Origin: Ensifer sp. LC163
Lineage (GTDB): Bacteria; Pseudomonadota; Alphaproteobacteria; Rhizobiales; Rhizobiaceae
NCBI RefSeq assembly: GCF_001695855.1
Contig: NZ_MBSS01000022.1
Location: 1-54,345 of the forward strand
DNA length: 54,345 nucleotides
Reading direction: 5' to 3'
Under the pieces are notes generated by a model. The model was not told the origin of the DNA. It ran no database searches and saw only the letters and a program-made list of their open reading frames with translations. Both the position numbers and the translations under genes were made by a program. Shown here piece by piece: positions 36,421 to 45,958 of this stretch (position 1 is its first letter; each line of letters opens with the position of its first letter).

Positions 36421-37500
36421 TTACGTCATCCGTTTTGGTTGCGATTGCGCATGCACCCTGTGAATGAGTTCGGCAACTGCCTTGTAAAACACGGGTGGAA
36501 TCACACTATCGACCGAGACTTGTGCAAACATGGAGCGTGCAAGCGGCGGATCCTCGAAGACGGGGATGCCGTTTTTCTCTGCAATCTCGCGGATTTTCAG
36601 GGCGACGAGGTCCTGGCCGAGCGCAACGACCACCGGCGCGTCGCTTTCTTCACGGACGTAACGGAGCGCTACGGCATAGTGCGTCGGGTTGGCGATCACC
36701 AGCGTCGCCCGTGGCACGGATGAAATCATGCGTTTGCGCGCCCGGTCGCGCTGCATGGAACGCAGGCGCGACTTGACGATCGGGTCACCCTGGGCCTGCT
36801 TCATCTCCTCTTTTACTTCCTGCTTGGTCATCATCAGTTCGGTGTACCAATGATGACGCGACCAGAAGAGATCGGCGATCGCCAGCACGGCCGTCGCCAG
36901 CATGATGACGATCATCACCTGATTGAGATCGGACGTCATCGCCGAGAAGATAGTCACCGGATCGGAGAACATCAGGTCGAGCGTCGCGAAGTAGTCGTTC
37001 CAGAGAACGAGCACCACGAGGATCGACACGATGATGATCTTGAACAGCGACTTTCCGAACTCCACCAGGCCCTGGACGCCGAAGATGCGCTTCAGGCCGG
37101 CCATCGGCGAAATCCGGTTCATCTTCGGCTGGATGCGATCGAGCACCGGGCGCGGCAGGTTCTGAAAGATCGATGAGCCGACACCGAAGACGATGAGCAG
37201 CACGAAGACGGGAACGAGCAGCGCCGTCGACTTCCAGGCGAGGTGCGTCATCAATGCGACGACATCCGTGGCGTTGTTCAGCCGCCAGGCTTCCGGCTGC
37301 TCGAAGATGTCCTTGAGCGCCTCGGCGACCGTGCTGGCACCGTCGGTTAGGAAGAACACGAAGAAGATGTAGATCGCCACCGTCGAGGCAAAGGTGGTCG
37401 CCTCGCGAGAGAAGGGCACGTTGCCCTTGTCGGCGGCGTCGGAGATCTTTTTCTCCGACGGGGACTCTGTTTTGCTGTCCTTATCCTGATCGTCCGACAT
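36421..37500 (-). CDS. flhB: FlhB, flagellar export switch protein
   Basis: This 359-residue protein has a charged N-terminus, four membrane segments (about 35-55, 85-110, 145-165 and 190-210), and a cytoplasmic C-terminal domain with the self-cleaving NPTH motif (Asn271-His274). It sets the change from rod/hook to filament export. The start at 37500 ([18 protein letters not shown]) is the normal family beginning; the longer frame is not. It lies 234 bases after fliG, a gap with two hairpins. Confidence 0.94.
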   Translation of the reverse strand: MSDDQDKDSKTESPSEKKISDAADKGNVPFSREATTFASTVAIYIFFVFFLTDGASTVAEALKDIFEQPEAWRLNNATDVVALMTHLAWKSTALLVPVFVLLIVFGVGSSIFQNLPRPVLDRIQPKMNRISPMAGLKRIFGVQGLVEFGKSLFKIIIVSILVVLVLWNDYFATLDLMFSDPVTIFSAMTSDLNQVMIVIMLATAVLAIADLFWSRHHWYTELMMTKQEVKEEMKQAQGDPIVKSRLRSMQRDRARKRMISSVPRATLVIANPTHYAVALRYVREESDAPVVVALGQDLVALKIREIAEKNGIPVFEDPPLARSMFAQVSVDSVIPPVFYKAVAELIHRVHAQSQPKRMT

Positions 37501-37651
37501 GCGACAGGAAGTCTCCCGACCGGTTTCCGCAAGCCAGCGCTGATCTTGCGCTGCCTGTAGTGAACCCGGAAACCAGGGCAGACAAGGGTCTCGTCGGGGC
37601 AATCATGCGGGGTCAACAGGAAATGCGCGCTGTTGATCCCGCCAACGCAGA

Positions 37652-37674
37652 AACGCGGGCTCTGGGCCCGCGTT
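37652..37674 (-). terminator. Hairpin between fliG and flhB
   Basis: AACGCGGGC and GCCCGCGTT form a perfect nine-base stem with a five-base loop; on the minus strand TTTCTG follows. A second seven-base hairpin (CTCCCGG/CCGGGAG, 37715-37731) starts just beyond the fliG stop. They may partly terminate the motA-fliG message and lower flhB expression (inferred). Confidence 0.5.
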
Positions 37675-37734
37675 ATGGTTCTACGACTGGGCTTTGCGCC
37701 GGCCTTTAAGAGGTCTCCCGGCGGCCGGGAGGGA

Positions 37735-38766
37735 TCAGGCGGCCTGCGCTTCCTTCTCCTTCAGCTCCAGCTGGCCGCTTGCGGCAAGGCGGATCGCCTC
37801 CTGGGTGATCGAGCGGCGGGCAATGGCGATATCGCGCGGGTTAATGCCGGCATCGCCCATGGCAAGATCGGATTCGATCATGCGGCGCTGGCGTGCGCCG
37901 ATCGAGGCGAGCACCGATTCGCGCAGGTCCGAGGTCGAACCGCGCAGCGCCATGGTGATGATGTCGGTCGAGACATCGTTGAAGAGCTGAACGCGGCTGC
38001 GCTGCGGCATGTAGAGAACGTCGTCGAAGAGGAAGATCTTCGGGCGAACCTTCTTGGCCGACTCGGTGCTGAGAGATTCGAGCGAAGCGAGCAGCGTGTC
38101 GACCTGCGGCTTGTCGAGCTCGTTCATCACCTCGGCGATCTTGGTCGGGCCGGCGGAATTGCGCTCGGCTTCCATCTCGCCGATCATTTCCATGACGCGG
38201 TTCTCGATGATCGACGCAGCCTTGGGGCTGACGTCCTTCATGTTGACCGCACGCTTCAGGATATCCGGCCGCTGCGCTTCGGAGAGCTGCAGCAGCACCT
38301 TCGCGCCGAAGCTCGAAGGCATCATCGACAGGACATAGGCAATGGTCTGCGGATGTTCCCTGGCCAGCTGCAGCGCGACCGCAACCGGGTCGCATTCCTG
38401 CAGGCGGTCCCAGATATTGGCTTCGTAGGACTGGAAGGTGGCGCGGCGGCCGAGCAGGCCGTCGACTTCATCAGGGGTCAGGCCTTCCTCCAGAATGCTC
38501 TCGATGGCCTTGGCATTGTCCATGAGGCCGGCGCCCTCGGTGAAGAGGTCCTCGAACTCGTTGACCAGCGCTTCCAGTTCGTGAGGAGGGATGGCCCGTA
38601 GCGACTGCGCGGAGGCGATGATCGCCTGCAATTCGCTCTGGGTGAAGAACTTCAGCAGCTTTCCGGCGACGGACTTGCCCATCGCCAGGAGAACGGCCGC
38701 CGCCTTATCCGTCTGGTTGAGAGGCCTGGAAAGTGCCTGCGCCTCAAAACTCTCGAAATCCATCAT
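37735..38766 (-). CDS. fliG: FliG, rotor switch protein
   Basis: This 343-residue rotor protein has the N-terminal FliF-binding domain, the middle domain with the EHPQTIAYVLSMM motif, and the C-terminal torque domain with charged helix residues (MALRGSTSDLRESVLASIGARQRRMIESDL). It interacts with MotA. Two adjacent ATGs (38766, 38763) are possible starts, with GAGGGATG just upstream. Confidence 0.95.
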   Translation of the reverse strand: MMDFESFEAQALSRPLNQTDKAAAVLLAMGKSVAGKLLKFFTQSELQAIIASAQSLRAIPPHELEALVNEFEDLFTEGAGLMDNAKAIESILEEGLTPDEVDGLLGRRATFQSYEANIWDRLQECDPVAVALQLAREHPQTIAYVLSMMPSSFGAKVLLQLSEAQRPDILKRAVNMKDVSPKAASIIENRVMEMIGEMEAERNSAGPTKIAEVMNELDKPQVDTLLASLESLSTESAKKVRPKIFLFDDVLYMPQRSRVQLFNDVSTDIITMALRGSTSDLRESVLASIGARQRRMIESDLAMGDAGINPRDIAIARRSITQEAIRLAASGQLELKEKEAQAA

Positions 38767-38795
38767 GGATTCATCCCTCGCCCAATCATCGGGCT

Positions 38796-39419
38796 CTATG
38801 ATTTCTTGCTGCCCTTGATCTCGATGAGCTTGACGCCGAACCGGGTGTCGTCGCCTTCGAGAACGGTAATTTCGCCGCGGCCGATGATGCGGCCGTTGAC
38901 CATGATTTCGACCGGTTCGCCGATCCGCCGGTCCAGCGAAATCGTGGCGCCTTCGGTCAGGTTCATGAGACCCGAGACCTGCATGCGGCTGGTGCCGAGA
39001 ACGATCTGGACATCGATCGGAATGTCCATGATCAGGTCGAGATTGGCGGTCATGCCGCTGCCGGGCGGCGTATCGATGGCGGGCTCACCGGCATCGAAGG
39101 CGGATGCGCCGAAATCGCCTGCGCCGAAGCTGCCGGCACCGAAATCCGTAGCGGCCGGGCTGGCCGACAGGTCGCTGCCGAAGCTGTCCGAACCGAAGTC
39201 GCCACCAAAGGCGCCAAGGCCATCGGCAGGAGCGGCGAAGTCGCCGAATTCGGCGGTGCCGCCAAGTGTGTCTTCGCTGCCGAACTCAGCGCCGAAGCCA
39301 GCCGGCGCGTCCGTGTCCTTCTTCAGAACACCGCGCAGATCGTCGATCGCCTGGTCGAGTTCCATGTCTCCGACAGCGACTGCGGCCTGTTCGTTGATTG
39401 GTGCTTTCTTGGGTGCCAT
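38796..39419 (-). CDS. fliN: FliN, C-ring switch protein with long low-complexity linker
   Basis: This 207-residue protein has the conserved SpoA domain only in its last 85 residues ([16 protein letters not shown] onward). Residues about 40-125 are a Gly/Phe/Ala/Asp/Ser-rich stretch (repeats like [16 protein letters not shown]), far longer than the linker in enteric FliN. It forms the C-ring with FliM and FliG. It lies 29 bases before fliG and 60 bases after fliM. Confidence 0.93.
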   Translation of the reverse strand: MAPKKAPINEQAAVAVGDMELDQAIDDLRGVLKKDTDAPAGFGAEFGSEDTLGGTAEFGDFAAPADGLGAFGGDFGSDSFGSDLSASPAATDFGAGSFGAGDFGASAFDAGEPAIDTPPGSGMTANLDLIMDIPIDVQIVLGTSRMQVSGLMNLTEGATISLDRRIGEPVEIMVNGRIIGRGEITVLEGDDTRFGVKLIEIKGSKKS

Positions 39420-39479
39420 GTGCGAACTATTCCAGTTGAAGCTTGCCTCAGGCCTACTGCCTGGCGACGGCGAGCCGAA

Positions 39480-40427
39480 TTAACTCATGATGTGGCGAAG
39501 GATGTCCTGTTCGGAACCGTGGGTGTCCTTGACCCGCACGGTATATTTCGCACCCGATCGACCGAACTCGCAGACATAGAGATCGCGGCCGTTGGCATTC
39601 ACGTCGACGCGAACGTCCTGGGCATCGTGGAAGGGAATGACGTCGCCGGCCTGGAGGCGACTGATCGTCTCGAGCGTCAGGCTTTCCAGCCGGATCCGCG
39701 CCTCGATGGTGACGGCGGAGCGGCGAACCTGCTCCTCCATCTGTTCGGTCCATTCGGACTTCTGCTTGCGGTTCTGTCCGGCGCCTTTTGGAAAGACGAT
39801 CTGCGTCTTCAGGAGCACGCTTTGCGGCACGATGATCGAGAAGGTCGACAGCACCGGGCCGAAGCCGATCGTCATGTCGATCGCTGCCGCATGAACGTCC
39901 TCGACCGCCGGGTCCGGTTTGCCGCGGGCCGCACTGTTGTGCGCGCGGGCAACGATCGGTTCAAAACCGCCCGATGCATTGACGGCCGTGCGCAGCACGT
40001 CGGCAATCTTTTCGAAGATCGGTTGGGCGACATCGATTTCGATGGGGGAAAGCACACGCGGCTGCGGCTCTTCGATATCGGTCGGCTCAGCGCCGAGCAG
40101 CGCCTCGACCATGGTGATGATGATCGGGCTGTCGCAGCCGATCTGAAAGTCCGGGGACCAGTTGCGCAAGGAGACGTCGCTGATCAGCACGCCGTGGCCG
40201 AGCTCGGTGATCAGATTGTTGCGAAGTCCGGTGCGGAAGCCAGCATAGCCGATGGCGATATCGAGGCCGGTTTCCGCTTTGCAGATGTCGGGGAGGAATT
40301 CGCCGAACACCTGGCCGAGATCGAGTGCCACTCGACCGATCGCGCGGTCGTCGCCGAGCGCGCCGGTCATGCGCGCCAGCAGTTTCCTGTCGAAGGGATG
40401 AACGTTTGTTGTTGTTCCTGACATCAT
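39480..40427 (-). CDS. fliM: FliM, C-ring switch protein
   Basis: This 315-residue FliM has the middle CheC-like domain and the C-terminal SpoA domain (LQAGDVIPFHDAQDVRVDVNANGRDLYVCEFG). The N-terminus (MMSGTTTNVHPFDRKLLARM) lacks the LSQxEIDALL CheY-binding peptide of enteric FliM. There is no room for a longer start, since motA ends four bases upstream. Signal input from CheY2 must use another surface. Confidence 0.9.
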   Translation of the reverse strand: MMSGTTTNVHPFDRKLLARMTGALGDDRAIGRVALDLGQVFGEFLPDICKAETGLDIAIGYAGFRTGLRNNLITELGHGVLISDVSLRNWSPDFQIGCDSPIIITMVEALLGAEPTDIEEPQPRVLSPIEIDVAQPIFEKIADVLRTAVNASGGFEPIVARAHNSAARGKPDPAVEDVHAAAIDMTIGFGPVLSTFSIIVPQSVLLKTQIVFPKGAGQNRKQKSEWTEQMEEQVRRSAVTIEARIRLESLTLETISRLQAGDVIPFHDAQDVRVDVNANGRDLYVCEFGRSGAKYTVRVKDTHGSEQDILRHIMS

Positions 40428-40431
40428 CGGA

Positions 40432-41310
40432 TCAAGCCGCCTTGCTTTCGCTGCCGCCGCCGGGGTTCATCATTTCCTGCTCGACGGCGTCGATCGAGGG
40501 ACGCTCGTAGGCCGAGATCGTCTTGCGGCCGTATTCGAGCGCAACCTGCGGAACCGAGCCGTTCATGTAGGCAAGCAGCGTCTGCTTGACGATGATGTAG
40601 AGCCGGTTCTGCTTCTCGCGGACGGATTTGATGTTGGCGACCAGCGGAGCGACGATCGAGTAGGAAAGGAACACGCCGAGCAATGTGCCGACGAGTGCGG
40701 CGGCGATCTTGGCACCGAGAACCTCCGGCGCTTCGCTGATCGCGCCCATCGCCTTGATGACGCCGAGAACCGCCGCGACGATGCCGATCGCCGGGAAGGC
40801 GTCGCCCATGATCGTCAGGGCGTGGTAGGACTTCATCTTGTCGTGGGTGATGGTCTGGATTTCCTCATCCATCAGTGCCTCGATCTCGTGCGAGCGGGCG
40901 TTGCCGATGATGATCAGGCGGACGTAGTCGCAGATGAAGGCCGTCAGTTCCTTGTTCTTCAGAACGGTCGGCGCCGACTGGAAGATCGAGGATTCCTCGG
41001 GGTTGTCGATGTGGCTTTCGATCTCGTTGCGCGACTTCGTCCTGAGATCCCGCATCAGCGAGTAGAGAACGCCGAGCGTATCGAGATATTCCCGCTCCTT
41101 GGGAACCTTATGGCGAAAGGCTTCGCCGAGGGCCTTGCCGGTATCCTTCACCACCTTCATGGAGTTGGCCATGATGAAGCCGCCGATACCGGCGCCGCCG
41201 ATAATCAGCAGTTCGAAAGGCTGGTTGAGGACTTCCATGTGGCCGCCCATGGCCACGTAGCCGCCGAGAATACAGCCGAAAGTCACAAGAAGCCCGATGA
41301 TGATGTTCAT
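40432..41310 (-). CDS. motA: MotA, flagellar stator proton channel
   Basis: This 292-residue protein has four membrane segments (about 2-22, 32-50, 165-190 and 200-222) and a charged cytoplasmic loop ([22 protein letters not shown]) for contact with FliG. The channel prolines lie in the [19 protein letters not shown] region. It forms the proton-driven stator with MotB, which is not in the window. It is the first gene of the minus-strand operon, divergent from the DUF1217 gene across 183 bases that should hold both promoters. Confidence 0.95.
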   Translation of the reverse strand: MNIIIGLLVTFGCILGGYVAMGGHMEVLNQPFELLIIGGAGIGGFIMANSMKVVKDTGKALGEAFRHKVPKEREYLDTLGVLYSLMRDLRTKSRNEIESHIDNPEESSIFQSAPTVLKNKELTAFICDYVRLIIIGNARSHEIEALMDEEIQTITHDKMKSYHALTIMGDAFPAIGIVAAVLGVIKAMGAISEAPEVLGAKIAAALVGTLLGVFLSYSIVAPLVANIKSVREKQNRLYIIVKQTLLAYMNGSVPQVALEYGRKTISAYERPSIDAVEQEMMNPGGGSESKAA

Positions 41311-41493
41311 TTTCGATACCCGTCACGATCCCATTTTCGTCTAACGGGATAAGGTTTCTTCCTTGCGTGAGGCTGGCCGTCGAGGCCGCGGAAATCATTG
41401 CGTGGAACAGGTTCGCGCAAGCCAATCCGGTCAGGATTTGGTATGGCCGGCTCTCCAGTCGCGCCCGTCTCACTCCGCTAAGGGCGACCGATC

Positions 41494-42273
41494 GTGACCA
41501 CGACCTATACGAGCTACAAGCTGATCACAGCCGACTTGAGCAAGTCGCTGGAGCGCGTCGCCAAACAGCCGGACGTCGCCCGCGAGACCGAATATTACCT
41601 CTCGAAGATCGGTGATATCAAAACTATCGACCAGTTCTTCGCCGACACGCGCCTCTACGACTACGCGATCAAGGCACACGGCCTTGAAGACATGGGCTAC
41701 GCCAAGGCCTTCATGCGCAAGGTGCTGACCGAGGGCGTCGACAACGAGGATGCCTTCGCCAATAAGCTGACCGACAGCCGCTACAAGCAACTGGCCGAAT
41801 CGCTGAATTTCGCCCGCCAAGGTGAGGCTGCCACCTCCTTCGATCGCGCCCAGAAGGGCGTTGTCGACAAATACGCCCGCCAGACGCTGGAGCAGAGTGC
41901 CGGCGAGGAGAATGCCGGCGTGCGGCTCGCGCTCTATTTCGCCCGCATGGCGCCGTCGATCACCAGCGGCTACGCCATCATCGCCGACGAGGCGCTGGCG
42001 CAGGTGGTGCGCACCACGCTGCAGCTGCCTGACGAATTCGCCGGCACCGAGGTCGATCGTCAGGCGGCCACCTATGAGGCGGCAATCGATCTCAAGGACT
42101 TCCAGGATCCGGCCAAGCTGACGGACTTTCTCGATCGCTTTACTGCCCTCTGGGAAATCAACAATTCAACGGACGGTTATGACCCGCTTGCGGTTTTCGG
42201 CTCGTCGAGCGGCTACGGCATCTCTTCCGATCTGCTCCTGTCCATCAACAGTCTGAAACTCGGGGGACGCTGA
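41494..42273 (+). CDS. DUF1217 flagellar-cluster protein
   Basis: This 259-residue, mainly helical soluble protein shows the repeated pattern of the DUF1217 family (YYLSKIGDIKTIDQFFADTRLYDYAIKAHGLEDMGYAKAFMRKVL in part). Members are found almost only in flagellar loci of Rhizobiales. Its start is GTG at 41494 with AAGGG upstream. It ends two bases before flgF, so it is probably cotranscribed with rod genes. Function unknown; a structural or chaperone role in basal-body assembly is likely. Confidence 0.82.
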   Translation: MTTTYTSYKLITADLSKSLERVAKQPDVARETEYYLSKIGDIKTIDQFFADTRLYDYAIKAHGLEDMGYAKAFMRKVLTEGVDNEDAFANKLTDSRYKQLAESLNFARQGEAATSFDRAQKGVVDKYARQTLEQSAGEENAGVRLALYFARMAPSITSGYAIIADEALAQVVRTTLQLPDEFAGTEVDRQAATYEAAIDLKDFQDPAKLTDFLDRFTALWEINNSTDGYDPLAVFGSSSGYGISSDLLLSINSLKLGGR

Positions 42274-42275
42274 AC

Positions 42276-43001
42276 GTGCAGACCGGTCTTTATGTCGCGA
42301 TTTCGTCGCAGATGGCGCTTGAAAAGCGCCTCAACACACTTGCCGACAATATCGCAAACTCGGGCACCGTCGGTTTCCGCGGCACGGAAGTGAAGTTCAA
42401 CCAGATGCTCGGCGATACCAAGCCGACCAAGGTTTCCTACGTCAGCAAGGGCGAAGAGTTCCTCAATACCAGCAACGGTTCGCTGACGCGCACCGGGGCT
42501 GCGCTGGATTTCGCCGTCAAGGGCGACGCGTGGTTCCAGATCGACACGCCCTCGGGCCCGGCCCTGACGCGTGACGGTCGCTTCACCCTGACCGAAACCG
42601 GCGACCTGGTCACCATTCGCGGCTATCCGGTTCTCGACACCGGCGGCGCGCCGATCCAGCTCAATGGCTCGGCCGGCGACGTGACCGTCGGCGCTGACGG
42701 TGCTCTGCACCAGAACGGTGTCGCCGTCGCCTCGCTCGGCCTCTACCAGGCGGACTTCAGCAAGGGCTTCATGCGCCTCGACAACAGCGCCGTACTCCCG
42801 GCGGTACAGCCGGAACCGGTCGTCGATCGCTTCGACGTCGGCGTCATGCAGGGGTTCCTCGAGGAATCCAACGTCAACGCCATCGCGGAAATGTCGCAGC
42901 TGATCATGGTCACCCGCGCCTTCGACAACATCACCGCGCTGATGCGTGACAGCGAAGGGTCGCTTGACGAAGCGATCAAGACACTCGGTGGCAGCCGCTA
43001 A
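42276..43001 (+). CDS. flgF: FlgF, flagellar proximal rod protein
   Basis: This 241-residue axial protein has the N-terminal rod motif LNTLADNIANSGTVGFRGTEV and the C-terminal heptad helix, NVNAIAEMSQLIMVTRAF. It is exported by the flagellar type III apparatus. The start is GTG at 42276, with CGGGGG upstream in the preceding gene. Confidence 0.94.
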   Translation: MQTGLYVAISSQMALEKRLNTLADNIANSGTVGFRGTEVKFNQMLGDTKPTKVSYVSKGEEFLNTSNGSLTRTGAALDFAVKGDAWFQIDTPSGPALTRDGRFTLTETGDLVTIRGYPVLDTGGAPIQLNGSAGDVTVGADGALHQNGVAVASLGLYQADFSKGFMRLDNSAVLPAVQPEPVVDRFDVGVMQGFLEESNVNAIAEMSQLIMVTRAFDNITALMRDSEGSLDEAIKTLGGSR

Positions 43002-43019
43002 GGCGTGACGGGAAACGGA

Positions 43020-44420
43020 ATGGAACGCGAAGGCCTGAAGACGAGCGCCGCATCGACATCGCTGGCTGCCCTTGCCGGCCTGGTCGAACGCTACGCCAAA
43101 CCTGAACACTCGATTGCGCCGGGCGGCCACGTCCAGACAATTTCTCCTGGCCACTATACCGTGACCGGCCTGTCGCGACATGTTCGGCTTGGCGATTTCG
43201 TCGCACACAAGAGTTCGACTGGAACGCATCTCGGCGAAGTGGTCCGGGTCGAGCCCGAGCGTGTCGTCGTCTGCCCGATCGAGCCGGGCGACCCCATCGG
43301 CATCCACGACACTGTCATCCGCAAGGGCGCCTTCCGCATTGCGCCGACCGACCAATGGTGCGGCCGGGCCATCAACGCGCTTGCCGAACCGATCGACGGC
43401 CTCGGCCCGCTGCTGCAGGGCGATGTCCGCCGCTCGATCTCCAATACGGCGCCGCCGTCGATGACCCGCAAGCGCGTGGAACAGGGATTCCGCACCGGTG
43501 TGCGGGCGATCGACATCTTTTCGCCGCTCTGCCTCGGGCAGCGCCTCGGCATTTTTGCCGGTTCCGGCGTCGGTAAATCGACGCTGCTGTCGATGCTTGC
43601 GCGCGCCGATGCCTTCGACAAGGTCGTCATCGCGCTGGTCGGCGAACGCGGCCGCGAAGTGCGCGAATTCATCGAGGACACACTCGGCGACAATCTTTCC
43701 AAATCGGTGGCCGTTGTCGCGACCAGCGACGAAAGTCCGATGCTGCGCAAGATGGCGCCGCTGACCGCCGTCACCATCGCTGAGCACTATCGCGACAACG
43801 GCGACAACGTGCTGTTGATCGTCGACAGCGTTACCCGTTTTGCCCATGCTATCCGCGAAGTGGCGACCGCGTCCGGCGAACCGCCGATCGCCCGTGGCTA
43901 CCCGGCTTCGGTCTTCACCGAACTGCCGCGCCTGCTCGAGCGTGCTGGTCCGGGCGCCGAGGGGGCCGGCACCATTACCGCGATCATCTCGATCCTCGTG
44001 GACGGCGACAACCACAACGATCCCATCGCCGACTCGACGCGCGGCATTCTCGATGGACACATCGTGCTCGAACGCAGCCTGGCGGAAGAGGGGCGCTATC
44101 CGCCGATCAATCCGCTGGCGTCAATCTCCCGTCTGGCGCGCAAGGCCTGGACGCCGGACCAGGAAAAGCTGGTGTCGCGGCTGAAGGCGCTGATCCATCG
44201 CTTCGAGGAAACGCGCGACCTGCGCCTGATCGGCGGCTACCGTCCGGGCGGTGACCCCGATCTCGACATGGCGATCAAGCAGGTGCCGGTGATCTACGAC
44301 GTCCTGACGCAGACGGCGAGCGAGCCGCCCACACAGGATGCATTTTCCGATCTTGCCGGCGCGCTGAAAGCCGCGGCTATGGGCAATCAGCCGGGTGCTG
44401 CAGGGATGAGGCCGAGGTGA
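43020..44420 (+). CDS. fliI: FliI, flagellar export ATPase
   Basis: This 466-residue enzyme resembles the F1 beta subunit. Walker A is GSGVGKSTL (near residue 180), Walker B VLLIVDSVTR, and the Glu in GERGREVREF is the catalytic base equivalent. It feeds export through FlhA/FlhB. The start at 43020 (ATG, with GGGAAACGG upstream) is preferred to GTG at 43005. The stop overlaps the next gene. Confidence 0.94.
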   Translation: MEREGLKTSAASTSLAALAGLVERYAKPEHSIAPGGHVQTISPGHYTVTGLSRHVRLGDFVAHKSSTGTHLGEVVRVEPERVVVCPIEPGDPIGIHDTVIRKGAFRIAPTDQWCGRAINALAEPIDGLGPLLQGDVRRSISNTAPPSMTRKRVEQGFRTGVRAIDIFSPLCLGQRLGIFAGSGVGKSTLLSMLARADAFDKVVIALVGERGREVREFIEDTLGDNLSKSVAVVATSDESPMLRKMAPLTAVTIAEHYRDNGDNVLLIVDSVTRFAHAIREVATASGEPPIARGYPASVFTELPRLLERAGPGAEGAGTITAIISILVDGDNHNDPIADSTRGILDGHIVLERSLAEEGRYPPINPLASISRLARKAWTPDQEKLVSRLKALIHRFEETRDLRLIGGYRPGGDPDLDMAIKQVPVIYDVLTQTASEPPTQDAFSDLAGALKAAAMGNQPGAAGMRPR

Positions 44421-44977
44421 TGGGTGTGACCGACTACGACGCGGACGAAACGATCCGCCAGCGCAAGCGTGATTCCCGCATGCCGATGATCGACAAGGCG
44501 CTGGCCGCGACCGGCATCATGCTGGCGGCTCTCGCGACCTTTTTCCCCTGGTATGCCTTCTTCAACCAGGACAAGTTCACGATGCCGCCGCTCTGGCAGG
44601 GCTCGACACGCGACCTGCCGGAAAAGCCGGCGCGCAGCGTCCTGTCCGTCTCGCCGTTGGCAATGTCCGACATGGATGGCGAGACCGTCGCGGCGATCGA
44701 CCAGCTGACGACGGCGACCATTCCAAGCCTTGGAGGCGGTCCGGCCGCCGATGGTGCGGCACCGAAGGAAGACCTTGAGCAGCCGTTCCCGGGCAAGTCC
44801 GGCTTCAAGCTGATGCATGTCGCCAACGGCCGCGCTCTGATCGAGGACACGACCGGCATGTACATCGTGCGCATCGGCTCGATCCTGCCGGACAACAGCC
44901 GACTGGCGACGCTTGAAGAGCGCGATGGGCGCTGGGTGATGATCACGTCGAGCGGCGACGTCTATCGCGCCGACTGA
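44420..44977 (+). CDS. Unknown flagellar-cluster membrane protein
   Basis: This 185-residue protein has a basic N-terminus, one membrane span (about residues 26-45, ALAATGIMLAALATFFPWYAFF), a Pro/Ala-rich linker, and a C-terminal beta-rich domain (FKLMHVANGRALIEDTTGMYIVRIGS, SGDVYRAD). The ATG overlaps the fliI stop (TGATG), so the two are coupled. The layout is that of a bitopic protein with a periplasmic domain. I do not recognise the family; its place between fliI and flgB argues for a motility role. Confidence 0.75.
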   Translation: MGVTDYDADETIRQRKRDSRMPMIDKALAATGIMLAALATFFPWYAFFNQDKFTMPPLWQGSTRDLPEKPARSVLSVSPLAMSDMDGETVAAIDQLTTATIPSLGGGPAADGAAPKEDLEQPFPGKSGFKLMHVANGRALIEDTTGMYIVRIGSILPDNSRLATLEERDGRWVMITSSGDVYRAD

Positions 44978-45008
44978 CCCGCCACCCGCATGTCCTGAAA
45001 GTCTTTCT

Positions 45009-45038
45009 CCGCTGCGGGTCCATCGCAACCCGCAGCGG
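45009..45038 (+). other. GC-rich hairpin upstream of flgB
   Basis: CCGCTGCGGGT (45009-45019) and ACCCGCAGCGG (45028-45038) form a perfect 11-base stem with an eight-base loop. No T run follows. It lies in the 175-base gap between the unknown gene and flgB and may protect or divide the transcript. Confidence 0.5.
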
Positions 45039-45152
45039 ATGATGTCGCGCGCATCCGGACGTGTTCGGGCACCAGCGCCAAGCTTGTTTCCAACGACAAG
45101 TCCCACGCAAGATTACCGACCTAGGTTCGCATCACCAAGCATGGAGCTTTTG

Positions 45153-45533
45153 ATGCAACCGATTCAGCTTTTCGAACTCGCGTCCCGGCAGGCCCAGTGG
45201 CTGACCGTCCGCCAGAACGTGGTGGCCGGCAACATCGCCAATGCGAATACGCCGCACTACAAGGCCAAGGACGTCAAGCCGTTCGAAAGCGTGTTGGAAA
45301 ACACCGGCATCCAGATGGCCGCGACCCACAAGGCGCACTTCACCGAAAGCCTCGAAGCCTCGCAGGTGGCCGAGGTCGGCATGCTCGACGGTGTTCAGAT
45401 CCAGCAATCCGGCAACAGCGTCGCGATCGAGCAGGAAATGATGAAGACCGGTGAGATCAAGCGCGACTACGAGCTCAGTGCCGGGCTCGTCAAAGCGTTT
45501 CACCGAATGATGCTCATGACGGTACGGAAGTAA
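45153..45533 (+). CDS. flgB: FlgB, flagellar rod protein
   Basis: This 126-residue proximal rod protein has the motif [22 protein letters not shown] and the C-terminal helix. The start at 45153 is preferred because GGAG lies eight bases upstream; an ATG at 45141 is the alternative. It is the first of flgB-flgC-fliE-flgG-flgA-flgI-motE-flgH-fliL-fliP. Confidence 0.93.
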   Translation: MQPIQLFELASRQAQWLTVRQNVVAGNIANANTPHYKAKDVKPFESVLENTGIQMAATHKAHFTESLEASQVAEVGMLDGVQIQQSGNSVAIEQEMMKTGEIKRDYELSAGLVKAFHRMMLMTVRK

Positions 45534-45538
45534 CAACC

Positions 45539-45958
45539 ATGGATCCTTTGACTTCGGCCATGAAGGTCTCGGCCTCCGGTCTGCAGGCGGAATCGACCCG
45601 CCTGCGCATCGTTTCCGAAAACATTGCCAATGCCCGCTCCTCCGGCGACGTACCCGGCGCCGATCCGTACCGGCGCAAGACCATCAGTTTTGCAGCCGAG
45701 GTCGACAGGGCCAGCGGCGCGTCGCTTGTCGAGATCGAGCGGCTCGGCACGGATGATTCGAACTTCACCATCGAGTTCGACCCGGGCAACCCGGCCGCCG
45801 ACGAGAAGGGCATGGTCAAGATGCCGAACGTCAACATCCTGGTTGAAATGGCCGATATGCGCGAAGCCAACCGCGCCTATGAAGCCAACCTGCAGACGAT
45901 CAAGCAGTCGCGCGACCTGGTTTCCCAAACAATCGACCTGTTGAGAGCATCACAATAA
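45539..45958 (+). CDS. flgC: FlgC, flagellar rod protein
   Basis: This 139-residue rod protein has the N-terminal SENIANARS motif and the C-terminal [21 protein letters not shown] helix. It starts five bases after flgB and ends at a TAATG overlap with fliE. Confidence 0.94.
   Translation: MDPLTSAMKVSASGLQAESTRLRIVSENIANARSSGDVPGADPYRRKTISFAAEVDRASGASLVEIERLGTDDSNFTIEFDPGNPAADEKGMVKMPNVNILVEMADMREANRAYEANLQTIKQSRDLVSQTIDLLRASQ

Noticed and set aside
42213-44060. 615-residue minus-strand frame opposite flgF and fliI
   Set aside because: FliI Walker motifs and FlgF rod motifs fix the plus strand as coding.
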